NCBI GenBank assembly: GCA_007130045.1
Contig: SLTG01000136.1
Span: 1 to 34,945, forward strand
Direction: 5' to 3'
DNA: 34,945 bases
Origin: Opitutales bacterium
GTDB taxonomy: Bacteria; Verrucomicrobiota; Verrucomicrobiia; Opitutales; T3Sed10-336
How positions within the stretch are numbered: the first letter of the stretch is position 1; each line of letters opens with the position of its first letter. Positions 7,929 through 16,112 of the stretch are shown piece by piece. The position numbers and the translations under genes were made by a program. The notes below the pieces were generated by a model. The model was given only the letters and a program-made list of their open reading frames with translations, searched no databases and had not been told where the DNA came from.

Positions 7929-8684
7929 ATGAATACCAAGATAAGCAGCATTCTGTTTTCCGCGTTGATTATCGCGTCGCCGTGCTTCCCTGAAAACCTC
8001 TCCGCCGCGGAATCGGAGGATGCCGCCGATCGCTCGCGTTCGCCCCGGTCGGTTCACGCCGAAACCGGAGCGTCCTCGTCGCCCTATCTTGACCAGTTGG
8101 AATTCCGCTCACTAGCAAACCTTCCGGGGGGGATGATATTCAGCCTGCGCGATCCTTTGAACGGTCAGACGTTTTGGATCGAGCTCGGACAGACCCGCAA
8201 CGAGGTCGAAGCGATCAGTTTCAACCCTGACAGGAATTTCCTCACCGTACGGAGCGGAGACGCCGTTCGCACGATCCCGCTGAACGCGTCGCGAATCCTG
8301 GCGATGGATGATCAGCCCGCCGTCAGTGCGGCGAGTACGGACGCTCGCGATGAATGGCGGGATCGTCGCGAGCAATGGGCGGCGTTCATGGAACGGTGGC
8401 AGGGAGCGGTCTCCGAATCCGCCGAGCTGCGGGAGATTGAAACTAATTTACGCGAACTCACACGCGATTTGCGCCAGGTCACCAGCAGCCTGAATGCGGC
8501 CGAGGAGGGTTCCGAGGCGCACCGGCGTCTGACCGAACAACGCGGTGAACTCGCCCGGGATTTTCGCGTTCTTCATCGGCACACGACCGAAACGCTCAAC
8601 GAACATCCGGACTTTGAGGCGGACGACGTGCAGATGGTTCACCAGATGTTCCGGATGACTTGGAACCAACCGGCCCGGAATTGA
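7929..8684 (+). CDS. Secreted coiled-coil protein of unknown function
   Basis: I do not recognise this 251-residue protein. A signal peptide covers about residues 1-27 (MNTKISSILFSALIIASPCF, then NLSAAES). A small beta-rich segment follows at about residues 55-120 (EFRSLANLPGGMIFSLRD, GQTFWIELGQT, FLTVRSGDAVRTIPLN), reminiscent of the short SH3-like 'operand' segments found before coiled coils in Verrucomicrobia proteins. From about residue 135 to 230 the chain is strongly helical and charged, rich in E, R and L (ELREIETNLRELTRDLRQV), and probably a coiled coil. GGGAG upstream supports the start at 7929. It is followed by a hairpin and then the rhomboid promoter, so it is likely monocistronic. 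Confidence 0.65.
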   Translation: MNTKISSILFSALIIASPCFPENLSAAESEDAADRSRSPRSVHAETGASSSPYLDQLEFRSLANLPGGMIFSLRDPLNGQTFWIELGQTRNEVEAISFNPDRNFLTVRSGDAVRTIPLNASRILAMDDQPAVSAASTDARDEWRDRREQWAAFMERWQGAVSESAELREIETNLRELTRDLRQVTSSLNAAEEGSEAHRRLTEQRGELARDFRVLHRHTTETLNEHPDFEADDVQMVHQMFRMTWNQPARN

Positions 8685-8727
8685 TCCCGTTCGGGATTCA
8701 TTCCCGTCCGGAGTAACAATCCGCAGA

Positions 8728-8748
8728 TTCGGACTTCCGCCGTCCGAA
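8728..8748 (+). terminator. Stem-loop after the 7929 gene
   Basis: TTCGGAC, a 7-base loop and GTCCGAA make a perfect 7-bp stem 44 bases after the stop. No T-run follows, so it is either a weak terminator or an RNA-end stabiliser. A smaller ATCCC/GGGAT hairpin lies immediately after the stop codon. Confidence 0.35.
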
Positions 8749-8833
8749 CCCGCTGCGGCTGAATACGCCCCGCTTCAAACGCGTCCCGGTTCACCGCGGG
8801 TCAAAAAAGTTGCGATTTGTTGTCAAACCTCGC

Positions 8834-8861
8834 TTGTCAAGGAAATGGGCGGTGGTATTAT
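8834..8861 (+). promoter_or_regulatory. Strong sigma70-like promoter of the rhomboid-glnE operon
   Basis: TTGTCA (8834-8839) and TATTAT (8856-8861) each match 5 of 6 consensus bases, with a 16-base spacer. The -10 ends nine bases before ATG 8871. Transcription would therefore begin around 8867-8869, giving a leader of only a few bases and cutting off most of the GGAG at 8866-8869. Confidence 0.6.
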
Positions 8862-8870
8862 GATTGGAGT

Positions 8871-9758
8871 ATGATCTACGATCGTCCCTACATGCGCGAG
8901 GGTGGTCGCCGTCCCTCGACGTGGACGGCGATGCACTGGATATTGTACGGAACGGTCACGGTGTTTGTCCTGCAGTTGATCACAAGCACTTGGTTTGCGA
9001 GCGAAATAATGACGCGCGTCTTCGCGCTCTCCACCGACGCGATACGCGAGGGCTATATCTGGACGTTGATCACGTACGGTTTTCTTCACAGCACCGGTCC
9101 GGGCGGAATCATGATCCTCCATATCGGGATCAACATGCTCCTGCTGTATCTGTTCGGGCGGGAACTTGTCGTCGTTCTGGGAGGCAAACTTTTCTGCTGG
9201 CTTTATTTTGTCTGCGCTCTGGTCGGAGGAACCGTCTGGCTGGTCTTTAACTTCGGGCATACCGCTCCGCTGGTCGGCGCTTCCGGCGCCGTGATCGGGC
9301 TTATTATTTTCTTCATCTGCATGAACCCCAACCGGCCGATGGCGTTCTTTTTTATTCCGATCACGATCCGGCCGATCACGATCGCCTACATCCTTATCGG
9401 TTTCAATCTTCTCGGCTTTCTGTTCGCAGAACTTCCACGAGGCGCACAAGGCGGCGGAACCGCCTTCTCCGCCCACCTGGGAGGTGCGCTTGCCGGGTAC
9501 CTCTTTTTCAAGTTGATCTACAGCAGTGTGCCGGAGTTGGGGGACCGGAAACCGAGAGTCGAAGTCCCGAAATGGTTCAAGCGGAAACCGAGAGCGTCTC
9601 CGTCCGCCGGGAAGTACGAAATAAATCTCACCAACCGCCGCGACCTGCAGAAGGAGGTCGACAGAATTCTTGACAAGATCAATTCGGAAGGGTTCGGTTC
9701 GCTTAGCGAGGAGGAAAAGAAGGTCCTCGATCAGGCGAAAGATATCCTGAGCCGATGA
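8871..9758 (+). CDS. Rhomboid-family intramembrane serine protease
   Basis: This 295-residue multi-pass membrane protein cleaves transmembrane segments of other proteins. The catalytic dyad is visible: S138 in the GASG motif (PLVGASGAVIGL) and H202 (TAFSAHLGGALAGYLF). The oxyanion-side pair H84/N88 is in MILHIGINMLLLYLFG. About six hydrophobic segments lie between residues 20 and 215. The C-terminal ~75 residues are soluble and charged, with a likely coiled coil (LQKEVDRILDKINSEGFGSLSEEEKKVLDQAKDIL), an arrangement common in rhomboids of Planctomycetes/Verrucomicrobia. ATG 8871 is chosen over an upstream in-frame start (8817) because the promoter lies between the two. The stop overlaps the glnE start as ATGA, so the two are probably cotranscribed and translationally coupled. 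Confidence 0.92.
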   Translation: MIYDRPYMREGGRRPSTWTAMHWILYGTVTVFVLQLITSTWFASEIMTRVFALSTDAIREGYIWTLITYGFLHSTGPGGIMILHIGINMLLLYLFGRELVVVLGGKLFCWLYFVCALVGGTVWLVFNFGHTAPLVGASGAVIGLIIFFICMNPNRPMAFFFIPITIRPITIAYILIGFNLLGFLFAELPRGAQGGGTAFSAHLGGALAGYLFFKLIYSSVPELGDRKPRVEVPKWFKRKPRASPSAGKYEINLTNRRDLQKEVDRILDKINSEGFGSLSEEEKKVLDQAKDILSR

Positions 9759-12595
9759 TTTCGGAGTTAAAATCAAAACTTGAAGAGCAGAAGCTCGGCC
9801 CCCTTTCCTCAGAAACCGAACAGCGACTCCTCCGCCTTTTCGAAGTAAGTCCCCTCTATCACCGCACCCTTCTCAATCACCCCGACTACATTCCGTGGCT
9901 GGAGAAAACGCTCCCTTTTGAAGAGGGGAACAAGGTGGCTCTTCAGGCGGGAATCGCCGCCGAGTGGAAGGAGTCTGCGCGCGGGCTTTCCCCTTACACC
10001 GCCGACTACCTCGACGCATTGCGCCGGTTCCGGCGACGAATGTGCCTGCGATTCGCGTACCGCGAGGTCAACCGGATCGTTACCTGTGAACAATCCGTTC
10101 TCGAATTGAGCGTCCTGGCCGGCTGCTGCATCCGGGAATGCTACGCCCTCGCCTACGACCGCTGGCTCAAGCGCTACGGCGAACCGTGGGACGAGGAACT
10201 CAACAAGCGCGCACGCTTCTGCGTCCTCGCCCTCGGCAAACTCGGCGGGCGGGAGCTGAACTTCAGTTCCGACATCGACCTGATCTATTTTTACGAGGGC
10301 GAGGGACACTGCCGGAAAGCCGGAAAGTCCGGCGGCTCGTTTACCAACCAGCAGTTTTTCACAAAGATCGGCGAAACGCTCACCTCGATGCTGCAGGAAC
10401 AGAACGAATTCGGATTTCTGTACCGAACCGATCTGAGATTGCGGCCGGAAGGCGCGCGCAGTCCGCTTGTTCGCTCGTTCGCGGCGATGGAGCATTACTA
10501 CGCGGCGGCCGGGCAGAGCTGGGAACGAATGGCGTTGATCAAGGCACGGGCGGTCGCCGGCGACCGCTCACTCGGCGGAGAGTTGATGGAGACACTCCAC
10601 TCTTTCCGCTACCCGCGCCACGCGCCGCCCACCCTCCTGACCGAGATTGCGGCGATGAAAACCAGGACCGAGCGGGAAGTGGTCGGCGCGAAGAATCTCA
10701 ACGACAACATCAAGTCCGGCTACGGCGGAATCCGCGAAATCGAGTTCGTGGTCCAGACGATGCAGTTGCTCCACGCCGGTCGCAACCCCTTCCTGCAGAC
10801 GCATTCGACAGTGGAGGGGCTCCGGCAACTCGCCCGCTACGGATTTATCGAGGAGGAAGACGCCGAACGGCTCACAGGGGCCTACTGGCTTCTGCGCGCC
10901 GTGGAGAATCGCCTGCAGATGCGCCAGGAGCGCCAGACTCACGTGCTGCCCTCCGACGCGGACAATCGCGCGGCGCTCGCGCGGTCGTTCGGATTTGGCG
11001 ACTGGGAAAGTTTCCTGAATGAGCTCGACGCGCACCGGAAATACGTGCGCGGGATCTACACTGAAATCATCCCCTCCACCGAGGTCGATGAAGTCTTCGA
11101 TGCCTGGTGGAGCTTTTTCAGCAGCGACAAGATCCCTTCTCTGGCAGGAGAGAAACTCGAAAAATGGTTCCCGTCGGAAAAGGAAGCCGCCACGGAGCTG
11201 CGCGCGTTCGTCCTGGGCGAATCCCACCGTCGTCTCAGCCAGGACCAGGTCACACGCTTCCAGAATCTCGTTGAAACGTTCGACAAGGTGCTTCCGGGTC
11301 TGGCTTCTCCGTTCCGTGTTCTTCGCCGTATCTCGTCGTTCGCCGGCCGCTACGGCACCCCGACCCAGTTTCTCCATGCCTGTTCGGCCAACACGCGTTT
11401 CTTCCAGGTTCTGGCGCTGCTCTTCGATCGCAGCCGGTTTATCTATGAAACGCTCTGCCGCCACCCGGAAATTTTTGATGAGGTCCTCCGCCCCGAGATC
11501 CTCAAGCGTAAGAAATCCGTCGAGGAGACCTTGGCGGAACTGCGCGCCGCAAACGGCGACAGGGAGTTGCGCGACTGGCTGTGGATCTACGTGCGAGCGG
11601 AACAAATCCGCCTGGCGATCGGCGAGCTCCTGGAGTTCAACGAAGCGGCTGAAAGCGTGGCGAGTCTCACGGTGCTCGCCGATGCCGTCGTGACTTACGC
11701 AATCGAACAGTTCAACCCCCCCGGAGATTTTTTACCGGTCGCTCTCGGGAAATACGGCGGGAACGAACTCACGTTCGGCGCGGACCTCGACCTCATTTTC
11801 ATCGGGCAGCGCAAGCATCTCCCCGAACAGGAAAAAGCGGTCCAAAAGTTTGCCAAACTCCTGAGCACCCGGACCGCCACCGAATCCGTTTACGAGATCG
11901 ACCTGCGGCTCCGGCCGCACGGAAAAGCCGGGCCCCTCGTGACCACGCTGTCCGCATTGAAAAAATACCACTCGGATCGGGGCGCGGGCCAAGGTTGGGA
12001 GAAACAAATGCTGACCCGCGCGCGCGTCGTGGGCGACAACGGTAACAGCGGATTGGCCGGGGAGTTCCACAGGTTTATCGAGGACCTGCTTTACACCGGG
12101 CCGCTTCCCGCCGAGGAAGTGCGCAGATTGTGGCGTCTGCGCCTTCGAATTCAAAACGAGCGGGACCAGGTCGATCCGCCGGAACGTGCCTTCAAAACCG
12201 CCGCCGGAGGGCTGATCGACCTGGAGTTTCTCGCTCAGTTCCACCAGCTCAGGCTCGGATACAAACATCCCTCACTTCGAATGAACGGGACCCGGCCCGT
12301 ACTGGAAGAACTTGTCGCTCTGCGTCTGATCCCAAAACCGGCGGGAGAGGCCATTCTTTCGAATTTCGATTTCCTCAAGCGGATCGAAGGAAACGTGCGA
12401 CGCGACCTGAACAAGGGGTCGTCCGTTATCCCGGAAGATCCCCACGAACAGGCCGCTCTCGCCAAATGGATGAAATTCCCGGACCGGGAGAGCTTTTGGG
12501 ACGATTATACTCGGCGTTTGCGGGAGACCCGCCGGATTTTTCTGGAATTGATGGGCGGCGATCTCGGAATCCCACTTGAAAACGGCGGCGACTGA
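9755..12595 (+). CDS. glnE: Bifunctional glutamine synthetase adenylyltransferase/adenylyl-removing enzyme
   Basis: GlnE adds AMP to glutamine synthetase when nitrogen is ample and removes it by phosphorolysis when nitrogen is short, under control of PII. The 946-residue length is normal. Both nucleotidyltransferase halves keep their signatures: GKLGGRELNFSSDIDLIYFYEG near residues 160-180 (adenylyl-removing half) and GKYGGNELTFGADLDLIF near residues 660-680 (adenylylating half). Each is followed by an arginine-rich YRTDLRLRPEG or YEIDLRLRPHG block. Linker sequence GGIREIEFVVQTMQLLHAG and the repeat AGGLIDLEFLAQFHQL are also typical. The ATG at 9755 overlaps the rhomboid stop; no clear Shine-Dalgarno is seen, consistent with coupling. 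No glnA or glnB is in the window. Confidence 0.96.
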   Translation: MISELKSKLEEQKLGPLSSETEQRLLRLFEVSPLYHRTLLNHPDYIPWLEKTLPFEEGNKVALQAGIAAEWKESARGLSPYTADYLDALRRFRRRMCLRFAYREVNRIVTCEQSVLELSVLAGCCIRECYALAYDRWLKRYGEPWDEELNKRARFCVLALGKLGGRELNFSSDIDLIYFYEGEGHCRKAGKSGGSFTNQQFFTKIGETLTSMLQEQNEFGFLYRTDLRLRPEGARSPLVRSFAAMEHYYAAAGQSWERMALIKARAVAGDRSLGGELMETLHSFRYPRHAPPTLLTEIAAMKTRTEREVVGAKNLNDNIKSGYGGIREIEFVVQTMQLLHAGRNPFLQTHSTVEGLRQLARYGFIEEEDAERLTGAYWLLRAVENRLQMRQERQTHVLPSDADNRAALARSFGFGDWESFLNELDAHRKYVRGIYTEIIPSTEVDEVFDAWWSFFSSDKIPSLAGEKLEKWFPSEKEAATELRAFVLGESHRRLSQDQVTRFQNLVETFDKVLPGLASPFRVLRRISSFAGRYGTPTQFLHACSANTRFFQVLALLFDRSRFIYETLCRHPEIFDEVLRPEILKRKKSVEETLAELRAANGDRELRDWLWIYVRAEQIRLAIGELLEFNEAAESVASLTVLADAVVTYAIEQFNPPGDFLPVALGKYGGNELTFGADLDLIFIGQRKHLPEQEKAVQKFAKLLSTRTATESVYEIDLRLRPHGKAGPLVTTLSALKKYHSDRGAGQGWEKQMLTRARVVGDNGNSGLAGEFHRFIEDLLYTGPLPAEEVRRLWRLRLRIQNERDQVDPPERAFKTAAGGLIDLEFLAQFHQLRLGYKHPSLRMNGTRPVLEELVALRLIPKPAGEAILSNFDFLKRIEGNVRRDLNKGSSVIPEDPHEQAALAKWMKFPDRESFWDDYTRRLRETRRIFLELMGGDLGIPLENGGD

Positions 12596-12598
12596 CCG

Positions 12599-12620
12599 GT
12601 CCCGATCGGCAAACCGGGAC
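12599..12620 (+). terminator. Hairpin after glnE
   Basis: GTCCCG, a 10-base loop and CGGGAC form a perfect 6-bp stem a few bases after the stop. There is no clear T-run. A second 5-bp stem (GCGCT/AGCGC) follows at 12639-12655. Confidence 0.4.
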
Positions 12621-12694
12621 ACGCCTTCCCCTCAAAATGCGCTCGCTATTAGCGCCTGTCCGAATAGAAATAAGGAACAAAATCATCGTTTCGC

Positions 12695-12722
12695 GCGACA
12701 CACGAAGAAAATCCGTTAAAGT
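12695..12722 (+). promoter_or_regulatory. Candidate promoter of the tail-specific protease gene
   Basis: GCGACA (12695-12700) and TAAAGT (12717-12722) each match 4 of 6 consensus bases with a 16-base spacer. The -10 ends nine bases before ATG 12732, the same geometry as the rhomboid promoter. No Shine-Dalgarno precedes the ATG, which fits a near-leaderless message. Confidence 0.4.
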
Positions 12723-12731
12723 ATTGGCGAC

Positions 12732-15143
12732 ATGAAAAAATTACTCTCCTGCGTTCTGCCCGTCCTGTTGCTGCTGTCCACCAGCTCTCAGGCGGAGCCA
12801 ACAGAGTCCGAATTCAGCGCGACCTCGACGATGGAGAGGGAGGCGCGGCTGGTGGTTCAGCTCCTCGAGCACGCCCATTATTCGAAGAAAACAATCTCCG
12901 AGCTCGATTTTGACGATCTGCTTACGCGGTACATGGCGGACCTTGACCACGCACGGCTTTTTTACACCAAGGAAGACCACAGGGAAATTCTGGACCGGTT
13001 CGGCCCAAAGATCGAATTCAGCCTGTTCCAGGGAAGAATGGAGCCTGCCTTCGAGATATTTTCCCTTTACAAGGCGCGTCTTCTCGATCGCCTCGACTGG
13101 GTCCTGGCACGGATCGAAGAGGATTTCGATCTGAATTCCGACCAGGTTTACCTCCCGGACCGGCGCGAGGCCGACTGGCCCGCCGACCCGGCCGCCGCCC
13201 ATGAACTGTGGGAGCAGCGACTCAAACACGAAGTCCTGCAATTGGTTCTCAACCAGGAACAAATCCGGAAAATCCTTGCCGGGATTGAGGAGGAGTATGC
13301 CGAGACGGCCGATACTGTGGAGGAATTGAATGACGAGGCGGTGCGCGAGGTTCTCGAACGCGTCTTCGAGGAACACGGTGAAACGACGATTATCGACCGA
13401 ATCGTTGAACGCGCCGAACAGGATGGCCTCCGGTTGTCCGAAATGGACCTGGAGGAAATCAAAGGGTTGGTAACGGACGAGATCGAGGCCCGGGACATGG
13501 AGGAAGGGATTGACCGGATCGCGCAGCGCTACGAGCGGATGCAACAACGTGTCTCGGATATGGAGGCCGTGGAGATTCAAGAGGTGTTCCTCAGCACACT
13601 CACCCGCATGTTCGACCCCCACTCCACTTTCCTTTCCGCCGATACCCTTGAGGATTTCGCCATCTCAATGCGACTGTCGCTGGTCGGAATCGGCGCGATT
13701 TTGACGAACGAAGACGGTTACTGTGTTATTCGGGAACTCGTTCCCGGCGGACCGGCCGACCTGAGCAACCGGATCCAGCCCGAAGACCGCATCATAGCCG
13801 TCGCTCAGGAGGACGAGGACCCGGTTGACGTGGTGGACATGAGCCTGCGGCGCGTGGTCAACATGATCCGGGGAGAGCAAGGCACCCGCGTCACACTCAC
13901 AATCATCCCCGCCGAAGCGCCGGATCCCTCGGTCCGCAAGGAAGTCACTCTCGTCCGCGACGAGATCAAGCTCACCGCAAGTCAGGCAAGAGGAAAGATT
14001 TATGAAGTTCCCGGAAAAAACGATGATTTCCGCTCCCTCGGCGTAATCGAAATTCCGTCGTTCTACGGCGGCGGCGACTCGAACGGCACAACTGCCAGCA
14101 CGACTGAAGATGTCAAAGAATTGATCGGAAAAATGACCGAAATCGGCATCGACGGGCTCGCGATTGATCTCCGGAGGAACGGAGGGGGTCTGCTCAACGA
14201 AGCCGTCAACCTGACCGGCCTCTTCATCGATTCCGGACCGGTGGTCAAGATCCGCGATTCTTCCGGGAACATTCGCGTCGATCCGATTAAAAACAGCGGC
14301 ATTACCTACGACGGGCCTCTCGGCATCCTGGTTTCCAGAAACAGCGCCTCCGCGTCGGAGATCGTGGCGGGAGCTCTCCAAAGCTACAAGCGCGCGGTCG
14401 TTATCGGCGAGGAATCGACGCACGGCAAAGGCACCGTCCAGGCGATCTTCGAACTTGGCAATTATCTCAGAACCAGACAAGCGCCCGACTTGAGGATTGG
14501 GGCGACCAAGCTGACCGTTCAGAAGTTCTATCTCCCGGATGGAAAATCCACCCAAAACCAGGGTGTCGTTCCGGATGTGGTTATTCCCTCGTTCACCGAC
14601 TATTTGCCCATCGGCGAGTCCAGCCTGCCGAATGCTCTGGAATGGGATACGATCGACGACAGCGGATGGGAGGATTACCAGGAGCAGGCTGCCGTCTCGT
14701 TCCCGATAGAGCGTGAATCCGTCACTCGAATTGTCGAGGCAAGCAGGAACCGGCAGGATACGCTGGAGGAATTCCAGTACTGGTACGACAACCTTGAATG
14801 GTTCCGTGACCGGCAGGCCCAAGCGGCGGTTTCACTAAATCTCGAACAGCGTCAGCGCCAGCGGGAACTCGACACCGCCTTTCGCGCACGAATGAACGAA
14901 ATCGAAGACCGGATCGCCCGGGAGGACGGATTTTCATACCGCGAGGTCAATCTTGACACGGTCGAAAACGACGAACCCGCCTATCCTCCGGAACCGGACC
15001 TCCAGAGCACATACGAGCTCAACGGCGCCGATGGCGAGGAAGCCGACCGTGAGCGACTCGACATTCATCTTCGTGAAACCCTTCGCGTTCTCGGCGATCT
15101 CGTCATGGTCCAGAAAGAACGCAAAGCCGTCGCCGTCAGGTAG
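12732..15143 (+). CDS. prc: Tail-specific (C-terminal processing) periplasmic protease, S41 family
   Basis: This 803-residue exported protease degrades or trims periplasmic proteins from unstructured C-termini; in E. coli, Prc acts on peptidoglycan hydrolases and FtsI. A signal peptide spans residues 1-21 (MKKLLSCVLPVLLLLSTSSQAEP). The N-terminal helical domain covers about residues 30-300. A PDZ domain lies near 313-405 (VGIGAILTNEDGYCVIRELVPGGPA). The S41 core contains GVIEIPSFYGGG, the SASASE nucleophile region with S540 as the likely nucleophile, and K566 in STHGKGTVQ as general base, 26 residues later (25 in E. coli Prc). A DUF3340-like helical tail follows (about 620-800). It ends 12 bp from the convergent lipoprotein gene. 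The family is certain; the choice of prc over ctpA rests on length and the helical N- and C-domains. Confidence 0.93.
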   Translation: MKKLLSCVLPVLLLLSTSSQAEPTESEFSATSTMEREARLVVQLLEHAHYSKKTISELDFDDLLTRYMADLDHARLFYTKEDHREILDRFGPKIEFSLFQGRMEPAFEIFSLYKARLLDRLDWVLARIEEDFDLNSDQVYLPDRREADWPADPAAAHELWEQRLKHEVLQLVLNQEQIRKILAGIEEEYAETADTVEELNDEAVREVLERVFEEHGETTIIDRIVERAEQDGLRLSEMDLEEIKGLVTDEIEARDMEEGIDRIAQRYERMQQRVSDMEAVEIQEVFLSTLTRMFDPHSTFLSADTLEDFAISMRLSLVGIGAILTNEDGYCVIRELVPGGPADLSNRIQPEDRIIAVAQEDEDPVDVVDMSLRRVVNMIRGEQGTRVTLTIIPAEAPDPSVRKEVTLVRDEIKLTASQARGKIYEVPGKNDDFRSLGVIEIPSFYGGGDSNGTTASTTEDVKELIGKMTEIGIDGLAIDLRRNGGGLLNEAVNLTGLFIDSGPVVKIRDSSGNIRVDPIKNSGITYDGPLGILVSRNSASASEIVAGALQSYKRAVVIGEESTHGKGTVQAIFELGNYLRTRQAPDLRIGATKLTVQKFYLPDGKSTQNQGVVPDVVIPSFTDYLPIGESSLPNALEWDTIDDSGWEDYQEQAAVSFPIERESVTRIVEASRNRQDTLEEFQYWYDNLEWFRDRQAQAAVSLNLEQRQRQRELDTAFRARMNEIEDRIAREDGFSYREVNLDTVENDEPAYPPEPDLQSTYELNGADGEEADRERLDIHLRETLRVLGDLVMVQKERKAVAVR

Positions 15144-15155
15144 CACAAACGCCAA

Positions 15156-15569
15156 TCACCGCTGGACCTGCTCTACGGCTTCCACATAACCGTCCCGGAA
15201 CTCGACCCGCATCCGGTCGTAAGGATGCTGGCGGGTGCGATCGACGATGATGTTTTGTTCCATCGTGCTGAACCGACCGAAATCCCGCACACGATATGTT
15301 TCGGACGTGTAATACACTCCTGTATAGGTCCAGATTTCCAAAACCTCTCCTTCGCGCTGCCGCGTGCTGATCCGATTCGGATCCCCCAAAGCCAGACGAA
15401 CCATGTCGCGGTCGTATCCGATCCGAATGATTCCCGCCCGCACGTTCTCCTGAACGTCCGCCGGAAAACTCTCAAAGAGTTCGGGGTTTTTCGCGATCCG
15501 CCGTTCGGGAGTGGACGCACACGCCGTTAACAAGGCACATGCCGCCGCGAGGAAAACCAGGTTCTTCAT
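15156..15569 (-). CDS. Lipoprotein of unknown function, BamE/SmpA-like pattern (copy 1)
   Basis: This small lipoprotein has 137 residues with a lipobox LTAC and C17 as the lipidation site. The mature part begins with a conserved block shared with the adjacent paralogue: NPELFESFPADVQENVRAG, then IRIGYDRDMVRLALGDPNR. A short segment for gauging a lipid or protein surface (EIWTYTG, RVEFRDGYV) follows. The GYxxxMVxxALGxPxR segment resembles the SmpA/OmlA (BamE) fold, where a similar stretch precedes a two-strand beta sheet, but I would not name it BamE. Its own near-consensus promoter lies in the 18-bp gap and the end of the upstream paralogue. It is convergent with the protease gene. Confidence 0.75.
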   Translation of the reverse strand: MKNLVFLAAACALLTACASTPERRIAKNPELFESFPADVQENVRAGIIRIGYDRDMVRLALGDPNRISTRQREGEVLEIWTYTGVYYTSETYRVRDFGRFSTMEQNIIVDRTRQHPYDRMRVEFRDGYVEAVEQVQR

Positions 15570-15576
15570 AGCACAA

Positions 15577-15604
15577 ATTATAGGGACCTATTCGCTCTTT
15601 TCAA
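15577..15604 (-). promoter_or_regulatory. Near-consensus promoter of the downstream lipoprotein gene
   Basis: On the minus strand TTGAAA (15604-15599, 5 of 6) and TATAAT (15582-15577, perfect) are 16 bases apart. The -10 ends seven bases before ATG 15569, so transcription should start at or next to the ATG. The -35 lies inside the coding end of the upstream paralogue. Confidence 0.65.
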
Positions 15605-16022
15605 TGCTGCTTACTTCGCCCTCGTGGAAGACAACCCGCATGGCCTCTTCGACGCTTCCGCCTCTTCCCGTCCCCACACCGGCTCCCACCCCGGTCGCGC
15701 GGCCGCTCGATCCGCTGACGAATCCGGTCCCGACCGAAAGGCCGACCGCCCGCAGCGAACGGGTATAAATCCATACGCGCTCCTCCCGGTCCCCGGATGT
15801 GCGCGTCACGACGCGGTCCGGCCGTCCAAGCGCCATTTCCACCATTTCCTTGGTGTAACCGATATCGATCTCGCCCGCCCGGATATTGTCCTGCACCTCT
15901 TCCGGAAACGAGGCGAAGACTTCAGGATCCTGTTTGATTCTCGACGACGGGCCGGTTGCACAACCGGCGAAATAAATGACAAGCATCACCAACCCGGAAA
16001 AAACGATTGCCCTATGCTTCAT
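15588..16022 (-). CDS. Lipoprotein of unknown function, paralogue of its neighbour (copy 2)
   Basis: This 144-residue lipoprotein has lipobox FAGC and C21 as the lipidation site. Like copy 1 it carries DPEVFASFPEEVQDNIRAG and IDIGYTKEMVEMALGRPDR, then a WIYTRSL strand. It differs by a Gly/Ser-rich insertion (GVGAGVGTGRGGS, with GTGFVSGSSGRA) before the final strand MRVVFHEGEVSSIEKSE. Shared sequence and adjacency indicate tandem duplication. It lies 90 bp downstream of the barrel gene on the same strand. BamE-like folding is an inference from the G-Y-x3-M-V-x2-A-L-G-x-P motif only. Confidence 0.75.
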   Translation of the reverse strand: MKHRAIVFSGLVMLVIYFAGCATGPSSRIKQDPEVFASFPEEVQDNIRAGEIDIGYTKEMVEMALGRPDRVVTRTSGDREERVWIYTRSLRAVGLSVGTGFVSGSSGRATGVGAGVGTGRGGSVEEAMRVVFHEGEVSSIEKSE

Positions 16023-16112
16023 CGTTCCCGAGACAGCATGAACTCAAAGAGGTTCCGAACCCGCCCGTGCGACCGGCCGGCCGCCCGAGCCATTACTATT
16101 GATCGATTCGGG

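Noticed and set aside
7481-7993. A 170-codon plus-strand open frame in the 7503-7928 gap
   Set aside because: It overlaps the starts of both flanking genes, has no recognisable motif, and the downstream gene has a convincing signal peptide and Shine-Dalgarno in another frame.
8817-8870. Upstream start of the rhomboid gene
   Set aside because: The strong promoter at 8834-8861 lies between that codon and ATG 8871, so the extra codons would not be transcribed from it.
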